From contig DAOUBT010000063.1 in the NCBI GenBank assembly GCA_034432595.1, forward strand, positions 1 through 55,074: DNA of 55,074 nt. The letters are read 5' to 3'. The notes below the pieces were generated by a model. That model ran no database searches. It was not told where the DNA came from and saw only the letters and a program-made list of their open reading frames with translations. A program made the translations under genes and the position numbers. Origin of the DNA: DAOTZR01 sp034432595 (lineage in GTDB: Bacteria; Chloroflexota; Anaerolineae; B4-G1; SLSP01). Positions 42,316 to 51,517 of the stretch are shown here, piece after piece; positions within the stretch are counted from its first letter, which is position 1, and every line of letters begins with the position of its first letter.

Positions 42316-45012
42316 TTAGCGCGTGGTTTCATTCCGCTCGCCCTCTTCCCCTGGGGATGAGGACTCCTGCAAGGCGCTGAGCTGTATGCTCACCCAGCGC
42401 GCACCAAAGACCCGGCCCAACTCCCGCGCCGCCAATTGCAAAATGGTCTCCGGATCCAGCGAGGCGCGCAACTGCGCGGAAACTTCCGCCGCCATGCGCT
42501 CGCGTTCGGCTCTTTCCATAGTCTCTTCCAACAGCCGCAAACCTTCCACCACCACGGCCATGCGATCGCTCAGAGCACGATACAAACGCAATTCACGCAC
42601 GCCGGGCTGATACACCTCCTGACTTGTGCCCAAAATCACCCAGCCCAACACACGCGCGCCAAGGCGCAAGGGCAACAATACGGCGCTGGAAAAGCCCAAA
42701 GTCTGCCCCAGGAAGAGGCGTGATGGCGTATCCAGGAGTCGTCCTTCCAGGTTATCGAGCACGTACGGTTCTTCAAGCGCGCGCATAAACACGGTCTCCA
42801 GCGGAATAAACCAGTTCTGCCCGACCAGCCCTGGCAGCTCGCCCTGCGGTGACCAGATGGCCATGATGCGCACCTCCCCGGTGCCGCCGCTCAACTCGGT
42901 CAGTCCCAAAACCAGCACGGCGCGGTCCACCAACGCTGTCCCAACGTAATCCATGAAGAGAGTCAGAACCTCATTAAGCGTACGCGCCTCGCCCATGGCC
43001 TGACTTGCACGATAGAGAATATCCATCTCCTCCAGGCTGGCCTGCGTCTCCATAAAGAGGCGGGCACTTTCCAGGGCCAAACTGGTCTGCTCAGCCACGG
43101 AACGAATCAGCTCCATGTCATCCACAGCCAGAGGGCGATCCGTCCGCAACACACCCAGGCGACCAATCGGCTCACCGCGCATCTCCAGCGGGGCGGCGTA
43201 CTGCGTGGGCAGGACCTCGCGCTCCGGCAGTTCCGCCACCTCGATACCGTCATAAGCGTAGGTGGGCAATTCCCGTAAGGAGCGGAAACGCTGCCATCCT
43301 TCCTGCGCCTGTTGACGGAGCAACAGGCTGATCTCCCGCATGCGCTCCTCCGCCGCGCGGAACAGACGCGCGTTATCAATGGCCGCAGCAAGCTGATCGG
43401 CCATCACCTGCAAAACTTCAACATCCTCTTCTGTAAAAGCTTCTGGCTCGGTGGACTGCACATCGAGCACGCCAAGCACTTCGCCACGCACGCGCAGAGG
43501 CAGCGCCATTTCGGAGCGCGTTTCAGGCAGGTCGGGATTGTTGAAAAAGACCGCGTCCTCACCCACATCCAAAGCGATGCGCGGCTCACCGACCGCCGCC
43601 ACGTAACCAACAAGGCCCACCCGCCCCACCTGCAGACGGTGATGGCGTTCCAACATACGCTTCCCCCCTTCCGAAGAGGCCGCGCGCAACACCGCATACT
43701 CGCGGTTTTCGTCTACCAGGAAAATACCCGCGTGATAGTAACCAAAGCGCTCCGTAATGAGATTGACCACGCGCTGCAGGAGCACTTCCACATCTCGAAT
43801 GGAGAGCGCCTCGCGAGACACCTCCGCGGCAGCCGTGATCTGCAGGGCGCGCCGCTTCAGCGCAGCCGTGCGTTCTTCAACCTGCCGCTCCAGCTCGCTG
43901 TAAGAGCGACGCAACTCGTTCACCATGGTGCCGAACGCCCGCGCCAGGATGCCGATTTCATCCTGCGTCAGCACCGGCACTTCCACATCCAGACGTCCGG
44001 AGGCCACCTCTCCTGCCACGTTGGTCAAGGCCAGGATAGGACGGGTAACCTGCCGGGCCATGAGATAAATCACACTCAACAACAGAACGCCCAACAAAGC
44101 CCCTATGATGCTGAGCGAGGAAGCAAGACGCACGACCGGCGCATAAGCTTCGGCCTGAGGAAGCTCCACCAGCAAAGCCAGCTCGCGCTCATCCAGCCAG
44201 CGATAAGCACCCAGCACCGGTATACCGCGCATGTTGACGTAACTTCCCACGCCATCCTCATGTTTCAGGACAGCGGCATCAATCCCCGTTGAATGGACGC
44301 CGCGCGGAAATTCTTCCGTCCCATACCGTGCAGATGAAACCAGCACGTTAAAGCGGTCCACCAGATAGGTTTCACCGCTCTGTCCCAGGCCGGCGCGCGC
44401 CAACACCACCTCATCCAAACGTTGCAGGTTCAGATGCACGGCCAGCACCCCTACCAGCGTTTCGTGATCATCATAAAGCGGTGCAGCAATCGTAAGGGTG
44501 GGCTGTCCCGTTTCGGGCGATGGATACACGTTTTGCACGGTGAGGCCGCTACGTCCAGCAACAAAGTATGGGTCGTTAACGTGATATTGCCCCTCATGCC
44601 CTTTAAGCGAGGAAACCAACACTTTGCCACCCACCGCCTGCAGGATAAACAGCTCCTGCACGTTGGGGTTGTTCAAAGCCAGCAGGGTCACTTGTTTGCT
44701 AAGAGCGTTATAAGCTTCCTGATATGCGGGATCGGAGGCATCCACGCGCGCCAATGTAGTCGTTTGGGTCCGCAAGTCGGTCAAAGTGCTCATCAGGAGC
44801 ACCTGTTGTTGCTGATCCTGAATCCAACGGACGATTTCATTTTCTTTGAGCACGGCCATGGTTGCCAGACGATCCAGCACCGCATCGCGTAAAGCCGCGC
44901 GAGCGCGCACGTAGCTGATGACGCCCACGGCCAGGACGGTCAGCAACAACAGGACCGAAAAGACTAAGACGATGCGAGCAACAAGGCTTCGATTCCAGAT
45001 CCGCAGGTTCAT
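42316..45012 (-). CDS. Cache-HAMP-GAF receptor without output domain
   Basis: The protein has 898 aa from the ATG at 45012, with GAGG in the proper place. A GTG at 45024 would give a 4-bp overlap but lacks a ribosome site. Membrane helix 1 (about 8-30), a dCache domain (35-280, LGQSGETYLVDRFNVLV), helix 2 (285-310), HAMP (310-365), a coiled coil (ERQVEERTAALKRR), GAF1 (400-550, SSEGG subtype), the W linker (about 569, QEGWQRFRSLRELPTYAYDG), a shortened GAF, GAF3 (about 664-825, MDILYRASQAMGEA) and the tail RERMAAEVSAQLRASLDPE...AARELGRVFGARW. The last two domains resemble those of the 39062-42286 protein, so the two are probably duplicates of which only one keeps the 6-TM module. Confidence 0.88.
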   Translation of the reverse strand: MNLRIWNRSLVARIVLVFSVLLLLTVLAVGVISYVRARAALRDAVLDRLATMAVLKENEIVRWIQDQQQQVLLMSTLTDLRTQTTTLARVDASDPAYQEAYNALSKQVTLLALNNPNVQELFILQAVGGKVLVSSLKGHEGQYHVNDPYFVAGRSGLTVQNVYPSPETGQPTLTIAAPLYDDHETLVGVLAVHLNLQRLDEVVLARAGLGQSGETYLVDRFNVLVSSARYGTEEFPRGVHSTGIDAAVLKHEDGVGSYVNMRGIPVLGAYRWLDERELALLVELPQAEAYAPVVRLASSLSIIGALLGVLLLSVIYLMARQVTRPILALTNVAGEVASGRLDVEVPVLTQDEIGILARAFGTMVNELRRSYSELERQVEERTAALKRRALQITAAAEVSREALSIRDVEVLLQRVVNLITERFGYYHAGIFLVDENREYAVLRAASSEGGKRMLERHHRLQVGRVGLVGYVAAVGEPRIALDVGEDAVFFNNPDLPETRSEMALPLRVRGEVLGVLDVQSTEPEAFTEEDVEVLQVMADQLAAAIDNARLFRAAEERMREISLLLRQQAQEGWQRFRSLRELPTYAYDGIEVAELPEREVLPTQYAAPLEMRGEPIGRLGVLRTDRPLAVDDMELIRSVAEQTSLALESARLFMETQASLEEMDILYRASQAMGEARTLNEVLTLFMDYVGTALVDRAVLVLGLTELSGGTGEVRIMAIWSPQGELPGLVGQNWFIPLETVFMRALEEPYVLDNLEGRLLDTPSRLFLGQTLGFSSAVLLPLRLGARVLGWVILGTSQEVYQPGVRELRLYRALSDRMAVVVEGLRLLEETMERAERERMAAEVSAQLRASLDPETILQLAARELGRVFGARWVSIQLSALQESSSPGEEGERNETTR

Positions 45013-45020
45013 GGCCAGCC

Positions 45021-47765
45021 TCACTCAGGTGCAATCACGGCGTAGACATGCGCGGCCCCTTCCTGCACGCGCATGATGAAGACTTCCTTCAGGGGGTCGT
45101 TGCGCCCGTTATAGGTAATAATCCCGCTCACACCCCGATGCTCACGCAACGCGGCGATACCGGTGCGAATGCCTTCTGGATCCGTAGTGCGCTGTTCCTG
45201 TGCCGCACGGAAAAGAATCTGCATGGCATCATAGGTCAAAGCAGCAGTAATCATGGGCGTCCGTCCGTAAGTTTCCCGATAGAGCTGCACAAAGGCGCGC
45301 GACTCGGGTGTATCCACCCCGGGATTCCAGTGATGGCTGTAACAGGCCCCCTCAAATTCCGGCAACGTAAAATCAAGAATGCCCCAGGTGTCGCTTCCCA
45401 ACAACGTCACCCCTAACTCCAACTCATGGGCTTGCCGCGCCTGAAGATAAAGATCATCGGGATAATTCGGCAGAAGCAGCAGCTCCGCCTGACTCTGGCG
45501 AATGCGCTCCAGATTGGTGCGAAAATTGCGCTTTCCGGCTGTGTAAGGTTCGACGGCGACCATCTGTCCACCCCGCGCCTCAAATGCCTGCCGGAAAGCT
45601 TCAGCAATGCCGCGATTGTAGGGGTTATTCACATCGAACAACATCGCAGCGCGACGCTGTTTAAGGTGCTCCAAAGCAAAGCGCGCCAACGCCAGACCCT
45701 GTACATCATCCAGGAACCCCACCCGGAACACATAACGCCGGCCTGCCGTCACCATTGGATTCGTGGACATAGGGCTGATGAGCGGAATGCGCATCCGCTC
45801 CGCCACCGCCCCCGCCGCGATAGCGTTAGCGCTGAACTGCGGCCCCACGATGGCAACCACCGCATCCTCCCGAATCAACTTTTCGGCAGCATCCATCGAA
45901 GCTTCGGGATTGGTTTTGTCATCTTCCACCACAAGCACAATCTGATAGCGTTGTTCACCGATGAGCAGGCCGCCCTGCGTATTGACTTCATGGGCTGCCA
46001 ACTGCGCCGCCTCCAGGGTCGGCTGCAGGAGCACGGGGCCTTTGGCATCGGTCATGGAAGAGAGCACGCCAATATGCAACGCCGGCCCAAGGGCCTGATC
46101 CTGCGCGCTCCGCAACTCAGCCAGAGTTTGTGCCCCCAGAGCGCGTCCCAATTCCTGCGCCGCCGTGCGCAAAATCAGCTCCGGGTTCAACGAGGCGCGC
46201 ACCTGCGCTGAGATGCGCGTCAGCAACTGCTCACGCGCCACACGCTGCCGCGATTCCTGAATCAGGCGCGCGTTCTCCATCGCCTGCGCCATCTCCTCGG
46301 AAGCGCGCTGCACAAAGCTTATTTCCTCCGCCTGCCAGGGTTGATCCGACGCCCGTTGCAGGCGAATCACGCCGATGATGTTCCCCGCCACCACAAGGGG
46401 CACGAAGAGACGGTTTTGCGCGTCCACTAACGGCCCCGCCTTCAAATCGGGCAAGCTTTCTGCCACCTCGTGAATGGGATGCGTACCCGATCGGGTATAG
46501 CGATAGCCCAAGGTTTCCACATAACGCCGACGCCATCCTTCCCGCACCTCGGCGCTGTAGCTGCGGCGCACGCGCTCCAGGGTGAGCTGGCTTTCCTCAA
46601 ATAAGATGGCATTTTCGATGGCAACGGCCAACTGATCAGCCAGCACGCGCAGCACCGCCACATCTTCCTGCGTAAAAGCGCCCGCTTCCGTACTTTGCAC
46701 GTCCAGCACCCCGATCACGCGCCCGCGCGCGATGAGGGGTAGCCCCACCTCCGAGCGCGTTTGCGGCAAGTCAGGGTTGTTGAAGAAGACCGCGTCTTCA
46801 CCCACGTCCAGGGCAATGCGTGGACGTCCAGTCGCAGCCACATACCCCACAATACCCTGCCGCCCCACGCGCAAACGGTGACCGCGCGCCAACATCCGCC
46901 GTCCGCCTTCAGATGAAGTGGCACGTAGCACGGCCCACTCGCGCGCCGGGTCAATCAGGAAAATGCCGGTGTGATAGAAGCCGAAACGCTGCGAGATGAG
47001 CTGAGCCACGTCCTCCAACAGCGTCTCCAGGTCCAAAATGGAGGCCGCGACGCGGCTAACCTCGCCTGTAGCCGCCATATAAGCTGAACGGCGTTCAATC
47101 TCCTCATACGAACGCTGCAGCTCATTGGCGCGGCGTTCAACCTCCTGTCGGATGCGATCCAATTCCTGCGCACGCTGTTGTGCCAAATTGAACGCCCGTG
47201 CCTGCGAGCGTGCAAAAAGGGCCTGCGCCGACCCCGCAGCCAACAGCAACATGGCATATACCACCGCCGCCAACACCCAGTCCCGCACACTGAGCGGGTT
47301 GATCTCCAGCCAGGGTTGATAAATTCCCATCGCCCGCCCTACGGCGAGGATCACCATAAACAACACGGTGAGGCCGAACCAGAAGACGAAGTAGCGTTCC
47401 TCCACCAAAATCCCGGCCATCATCGCACCGGCAAAGAGGAACAAGCGTCCACTGCCTACCAACCCGGACCCTGCTACCAGATAGAAAGAGAACGCTAAAA
47501 ACAACACCAAAAAACCGTTCGCGCGAACCGCATAGGATAAACGCTTGCGCCCCCATAGCAGCCCCCCGCTGAGAGCCATCAACCCCGCAGAGGCCGCCAG
47601 ATACGTCCACGTAACCGCCGTAGGGCCGGTGAACAAGTCCGGCACGGTGACGAGGGCCACCAACACCGCGGCGATGAACTCCACGACCAACAGGGTATCC
47701 AGCACCCGCGTGCGCCAGTTGGTGTATTCGTTTGTAAGATCCAGGGCTTCTCGCAGACGACTCAT
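45021..47765 (-). CDS. 6-TM GAF receptor with a C-terminal LivJ/AmiC-like periplasmic-binding-protein domain
   Basis: This 914-aa protein has six membrane helices (about 20-190), a coiled coil, GAF1 (250-395, SSEGG subtype), the W linker (about 407, REGWRRRYVETLGYRYTR), a shortened GAF (to about 500) and the tail REQLLTRISAQVRASLNPE...AAQELGRALGAQ (513-545). Unlike its sisters it continues into a complete Peripla_BP_6-type domain (about 560-910): LHIGVLSSMTDAKGP, AVVAIVGPQFSANAIAA, RIPLISPMSTNPMVTAG, and GRTPMITAALTYDAMQILF. That fold normally binds branched-chain amino acids outside the cell. Here no signal or membrane helix precedes it, so with an even number of helices it should be cytoplasmic, as in the amide sensor AmiC. 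Start ATG follows AAGGAG. Confidence 0.88.
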   Translation of the reverse strand: MSRLREALDLTNEYTNWRTRVLDTLLVVEFIAAVLVALVTVPDLFTGPTAVTWTYLAASAGLMALSGGLLWGRKRLSYAVRANGFLVLFLAFSFYLVAGSGLVGSGRLFLFAGAMMAGILVEERYFVFWFGLTVLFMVILAVGRAMGIYQPWLEINPLSVRDWVLAAVVYAMLLLAAGSAQALFARSQARAFNLAQQRAQELDRIRQEVERRANELQRSYEEIERRSAYMAATGEVSRVAASILDLETLLEDVAQLISQRFGFYHTGIFLIDPAREWAVLRATSSEGGRRMLARGHRLRVGRQGIVGYVAATGRPRIALDVGEDAVFFNNPDLPQTRSEVGLPLIARGRVIGVLDVQSTEAGAFTQEDVAVLRVLADQLAVAIENAILFEESQLTLERVRRSYSAEVREGWRRRYVETLGYRYTRSGTHPIHEVAESLPDLKAGPLVDAQNRLFVPLVVAGNIIGVIRLQRASDQPWQAEEISFVQRASEEMAQAMENARLIQESRQRVAREQLLTRISAQVRASLNPELILRTAAQELGRALGAQTLAELRSAQDQALGPALHIGVLSSMTDAKGPVLLQPTLEAAQLAAHEVNTQGGLLIGEQRYQIVLVVEDDKTNPEASMDAAEKLIREDAVVAIVGPQFSANAIAAGAVAERMRIPLISPMSTNPMVTAGRRYVFRVGFLDDVQGLALARFALEHLKQRRAAMLFDVNNPYNRGIAEAFRQAFEARGGQMVAVEPYTAGKRNFRTNLERIRQSQAELLLLPNYPDDLYLQARQAHELELGVTLLGSDTWGILDFTLPEFEGACYSHHWNPGVDTPESRAFVQLYRETYGRTPMITAALTYDAMQILFRAAQEQRTTDPEGIRTGIAALREHRGVSGIITYNGRNDPLKEVFIMRVQEGAAHVYAVIAPE

Positions 47766-47939
47766 GACCTGCTCCTTGGTACCTGCCTACCCAGATAACT
47801 TTAAACCCAAACCTGCAAAAAACGCGAAAGGCGACAAAAGTTTTAGGGCACGCGATTAAAATTCATGCGTTTCTCCTGCCCCCAAGCGTTCGTCGTTCGT
47901 CAAGCGCTGATAGCCATGACGCCCCGCGGCTTCGATCGG
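47766..47939 (-). other. Longest gap inside the sensor operon
   Basis: This 174-bp gap separates two receptor genes; all other gaps in the block are 43 bp or less. It is more A/T-rich in its middle part (about 47795-47865). No convincing -35/-10 pair, terminator hairpin or small gene was found on reading both strands, but it is the most likely place for an internal promoter or processing site. Confidence 0.4.
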
Positions 47940-49592
47940 CTAACCATGAGATGAAGTGCCCGTCGTGAGCCACAAAGCGACATCGCTCGCCCCCAACAAG
48001 CGCCCTAATTCGGCCACACCCCGCTCCATGACCCCCTCAACGCCCGATGCGGCCCATACCGCCTCGCCGATGTGCGAAAGCTGCTCCTCATATAAGGCAC
48101 GGCGCTGACTTTCCACCAGCAAACGGGTGTTATCCAGCGCAAAAGCCAGACGCTCCGCCGCGTTGCGCAACAGCGTCACGGTCTCCTGCGGCCAGTCACC
48201 CTGTGCCGCGGGACGGGAAATCGCTATCACGCCCAGGGTCAGACCCCGCACCATCAACGGCAACATGAGCACGTACTGCTCTTCAATCAAAGCCGAGCGC
48301 GGCTCCTGTTTAGCCAATACCTCTGCCTTTAGCGCCTGCACGGTTTGCGGATCGAGCTGCCCTATCTGCACCGGTGCAACCTGAAGCTGCCGCAGCAATT
48401 CGACCCAGGCCGTACCCGCATACCGCGCGTAGAGTGCGCGCAACTCAGCCAGGCGAGCTTCCGATTCGGCCACAAGCCGCAGGCTGGCCCACAAAGCAGC
48501 TAATTGATCGGACAAAATACGGAAAAGATAGACATCATCTTCGTCAAAGGCTTCATAGCGTCCGTGGATTTCCAGCACCCCTAACAATTCACCCCGCACC
48601 GAAAGCGGGATAGCGGTCATGGCCTTGCTCTCCGGGAAAAAGGGATGCTCGCCGGTCAATTGCATTTCAGGCGCGTTTAAAAGCGCGGCCCGCGCCACCG
48701 GATGCGCCTCCGTCATCGCCAGCACAAAGCCCCGTTCCACCAGGGCCTGCGCCTCCGGCGTAGCTGCGGCAACGAGGAGCAGTCGTTCACCACGGCTATC
48801 CACGGTGTAGAGGTTGACTTGATAGAGGTCAAATGTCTGCGCGACAGCCTGTGGCAGGCGCTGCAGCAACTCCGCCTGATCCGTGAGGCGCGCCAGCGTG
48901 CGCGAAAGCTCGGCGGCGCGTTCAAAACGCCGCGCGCGCTTGCGCGAGCGCTCCGCTTCTTTGACCAGTTCCTCATGCTGCAGGCCCAGCTCTTCCGCCA
49001 GGTTTTGAGCCTTATGCCAGGCTTGAATCAGATTGGGGAGAAGATAAGATTGCGTCGCCAGGATGGTTCCGCCCAGCACCAGATAAATAAAAGCGGTCAA
49101 GCCCCATTCCCCTAACGCAGCAGAGTCCGGCGGCGGTGCCAGTGGGACCAAAATCCGCAATGCAAACAACGCGCCAAAAATCAGAATGAGAGCTAACGCT
49201 ATGCCTAACGCTATGACACCTTCGCGCGTACCGAAAAAGAGTCCGGCCAACACCGGCGGCAACATCAAAAACCAGCGCGCGTCGCTCGCCAGGCCTTGCT
49301 GCATCAAACCGGCAACAGCAACGCCGTAAGCCAGCAACAGCACGGCACTGGCCTGCGTTATGGGCGAAACCCTTTTTTCCAGAATCGCCGTCAAAAGCAC
49401 AAAGAGATAGACCAGCGTATAGAAGGCGGCAATCCCGTACAGGTTAGCGGAAAAAGCCTCGTAAGCAGCCCACGCCACCAGAGGCCAGGCAAGGAGACCT
49501 ACGATGCGCGTAATCCGTCGCACGGTCTTCTTCCGTAGCGCGCTTAACTCAACATGCGAAGTGCCAGAGTCCACAGGTCCTGATGTTGTCAT
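47940..49592 (-). CDS. 6-TM membrane GAF receptor without output domain
   Basis: In this 550-aa protein, the shortest GAF receptor of the set, six membrane helices (about 28-190) are followed by a long charged coiled coil (EELVKEAERSRKRARRFERA), a divergent GAF (about 235-380, where TRSEMALPL is replaced by AMTAIPLSVRG), the W linker (about 396, TAWVELLRQLQVAPVQIG), a shortened GAF (405-480) and the tail YEEQLSHIGEAVWAASGVE...GVAELGRLLGASD. It overlaps the upstream gene by 4 bp. GAF1 lacks the SSEGG and NPDLP motifs, so it may bind a different ligand. Confidence 0.85.
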   Translation of the reverse strand: MTTSGPVDSGTSHVELSALRKKTVRRITRIVGLLAWPLVAWAAYEAFSANLYGIAAFYTLVYLFVLLTAILEKRVSPITQASAVLLLAYGVAVAGLMQQGLASDARWFLMLPPVLAGLFFGTREGVIALGIALALILIFGALFALRILVPLAPPPDSAALGEWGLTAFIYLVLGGTILATQSYLLPNLIQAWHKAQNLAEELGLQHEELVKEAERSRKRARRFERAAELSRTLARLTDQAELLQRLPQAVAQTFDLYQVNLYTVDSRGERLLLVAAATPEAQALVERGFVLAMTEAHPVARAALLNAPEMQLTGEHPFFPESKAMTAIPLSVRGELLGVLEIHGRYEAFDEDDVYLFRILSDQLAALWASLRLVAESEARLAELRALYARYAGTAWVELLRQLQVAPVQIGQLDPQTVQALKAEVLAKQEPRSALIEEQYVLMLPLMVRGLTLGVIAISRPAAQGDWPQETVTLLRNAAERLAFALDNTRLLVESQRRALYEEQLSHIGEAVWAASGVEGVMERGVAELGRLLGASDVALWLTTGTSSHG

Positions 49593-51475
49593 TGCGCCTT
49601 TCCTTCCCTGTTGCTTTCAGCGGACGCGAGGGTTAACTCTACCCACACCCCATCCGCATCCGCCAGTTGACGGAAAGCTGTCGCCGCTTCGGTCATCATC
49701 TGCGAGAAATCCTGCAACGCCATCAGGCGTTCGGAAAGTTCACGCACCCAACGTTCCTGCGCCGCACGGCGCACCGTCTCCTGCACCAACGCGATGCGCT
49801 CCAGAGCCACCCCCGCCAGGTCGGCCATGGCGCGATAGAGACGTTCTTCCGCCGCCGAAAATTCATGGCGCGTGCTGTAGATGAGGAAGAGCTGTACCAG
49901 ACGCTGTGCCCCAATCCAGACCGGAATCAAGGCCAGACTGCGCATATCCAGCATCTGCAGATGACGCAACATGCGCGCCTCATCTACGCTCAGGTGCTCC
50001 GGCGGAGATGCCAGGTCATCCACCAGGATGGGGGTGGTGGTACGCGCGCTAAAGGCGGACAATTCTTGAGGCAAAATGTCGCTAAGGGAGGCAACGCCTT
50101 CTGCCGGGAAAAGGACCTGTCCGGCTTGCAGTTCCGCGCCCAACAGCCCCTGTCCGCTCCCACGGTCAAATTCCACGATAAAAGCGCGCTGCGGCGCATA
50201 ATCACGCACCGTTTCCAAAATCAAGCGGTACACTTCCTGAATGGCGTGCGCGGTGGCGATGCGACGGGAAAGGCGGTAAAAGGGGCTGGTGGCTTCCAGA
50301 AGCGCCGCTTCCTGACTCACGCGGCGCGCGTTTTCAATGGCGACGGCCAGTTGACCGGCCACGATTTCCAGAATCTGAATGTCATCCTGCTCAAAAGCTT
50401 CTGCCTCCGTGCTCTGCACATCCAGCACGCCAAGCACCTGCCCGCCAGCTATGAGCGGCAGCGCCATCTCGGAGCGCGTTGCCGGCAGGTTGGGATTGAC
50501 AAAGTGCACGGCATCCTTCCCCACATCCAGCGCGATGCGCGGGTGGCGGTGCTCCAACACCCACCCCACCATGCCTTCCCCGCGGGCCAGGCGGTGACCC
50601 GCGGCAAGCATCTTGCGCCCACCTTCCGACGAAGCGGCGCGCAGAATGGCCCAATCGCCGGTTTCATCCACCAGGAAGATGCCAGTGTGATAAAAGCCAA
50701 AGTTTTCGGTGATCACCCGCACGGTCTGATTGAGCAGCTGATCCAGGTCAAAAATGGAAGTGATGGCGCGCGCCACCTCCGCCGAGGCTTCGAGCTGCAT
50801 GGCCCGACGCTGCAAAACATAGTTAACCTGCTGCAACGCCTGAGCACGTTGCTCTAACATCTCCCGCTCCTGGGAAACTTCTTTCAGCAACTGCTGCGTC
50901 TCGTTCAGGCTGGAAGAGAGGCGCGGCACCAGGCTTATGATGACTTCCACCAGCAGGCCAGTGAGAGCGGCAAAAAGCAACGTGCCACTTGCCAGGGTAG
51001 CAAGGGATGGACGCGCCACCGCCGGGCCGATGAGGCCCAGATGAATCAACACCGCCCCCCCTATCACCGTGAGCACACTCACGCTGTAACTGATCAAAGT
51101 CTCTCGCTTCCCCAAAAACACAGCTACCAGGATGGGAACCGCCATCAGCAGCAAACGTCCGCCCGCCGACCAGCCATACACGACGAAGTCAGAGATACCC
51201 AGAATGTACAGGAGAGAGCTAAAAGCCAGGACCTGAATGAGGTACGCCAGATGAGGAATAAAAGTCGCGCCAAGCACAGCAAAATAACTTAAAACGTAAA
51301 TCGGAATCAGGTTGGGAATGCCTTGTTGATAAGCTTCCCAGATACCCAGCCCCACCAGAGGCAACCCAACCACACAGGCGATGCGTAACAACGTCAAGAT
51401 GAGCGGCGACTGCCAGGCGCGTAACCCATCAGACGCGGCAGACTTTTGGCTTGCGGGGACTCCTGTTTGACTCAC
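49589..51475 (-). CDS. 6-TM membrane receptor with two GAF domains, no output
   Basis: In this 628-aa protein six membrane helices (about 25-185) precede a coiled coil (QEREMLEQRAQALQQ), GAF1 (240-390, SSEGG subtype, NPNLPATRSEMALPL) and a second full-length GAF of another type (about 392-550, with MRSLALIPVWIG). There is no W...YxY linker or shortened GAF. The C-terminal helices (WVRELSERLMALQDFSQMMTEA...FRQLADADGVWVEL) are a diverged form of the shared tail. It is the first membrane receptor after the kinase gene, 42 bp downstream, and overlaps the next gene by 4 bp. Confidence 0.86.
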   Translation of the reverse strand: MSQTGVPASQKSAASDGLRAWQSPLILTLLRIACVVGLPLVGLGIWEAYQQGIPNLIPIYVLSYFAVLGATFIPHLAYLIQVLAFSSLLYILGISDFVVYGWSAGGRLLLMAVPILVAVFLGKRETLISYSVSVLTVIGGAVLIHLGLIGPAVARPSLATLASGTLLFAALTGLLVEVIISLVPRLSSSLNETQQLLKEVSQEREMLEQRAQALQQVNYVLQRRAMQLEASAEVARAITSIFDLDQLLNQTVRVITENFGFYHTGIFLVDETGDWAILRAASSEGGRKMLAAGHRLARGEGMVGWVLEHRHPRIALDVGKDAVHFVNPNLPATRSEMALPLIAGGQVLGVLDVQSTEAEAFEQDDIQILEIVAGQLAVAIENARRVSQEAALLEATSPFYRLSRRIATAHAIQEVYRLILETVRDYAPQRAFIVEFDRGSGQGLLGAELQAGQVLFPAEGVASLSDILPQELSAFSARTTTPILVDDLASPPEHLSVDEARMLRHLQMLDMRSLALIPVWIGAQRLVQLFLIYSTRHEFSAAEERLYRAMADLAGVALERIALVQETVRRAAQERWVRELSERLMALQDFSQMMTEAATAFRQLADADGVWVELTLASAESNREGKAQ

Positions 51476-51517
51476 AAGCGCCTCCTGAAATGCTCACTCC
51501 CTAAGCCTTCATGGCTT

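Noticed and set aside
14558..51475. Receptors as methyl-accepting chemotaxis proteins or as cyclic-di-GMP enzymes
   Set aside because: No MCP signalling hairpin, no GGDEF or EAL motif and no CheW or CheA gene can be seen in any translation.
10661..51475. Phytochrome-like bilin-binding GAF domains
   Set aside because: The GAF domains lack the conserved chromophore-binding Cys and its neighbouring residues; Cys is almost absent from them.
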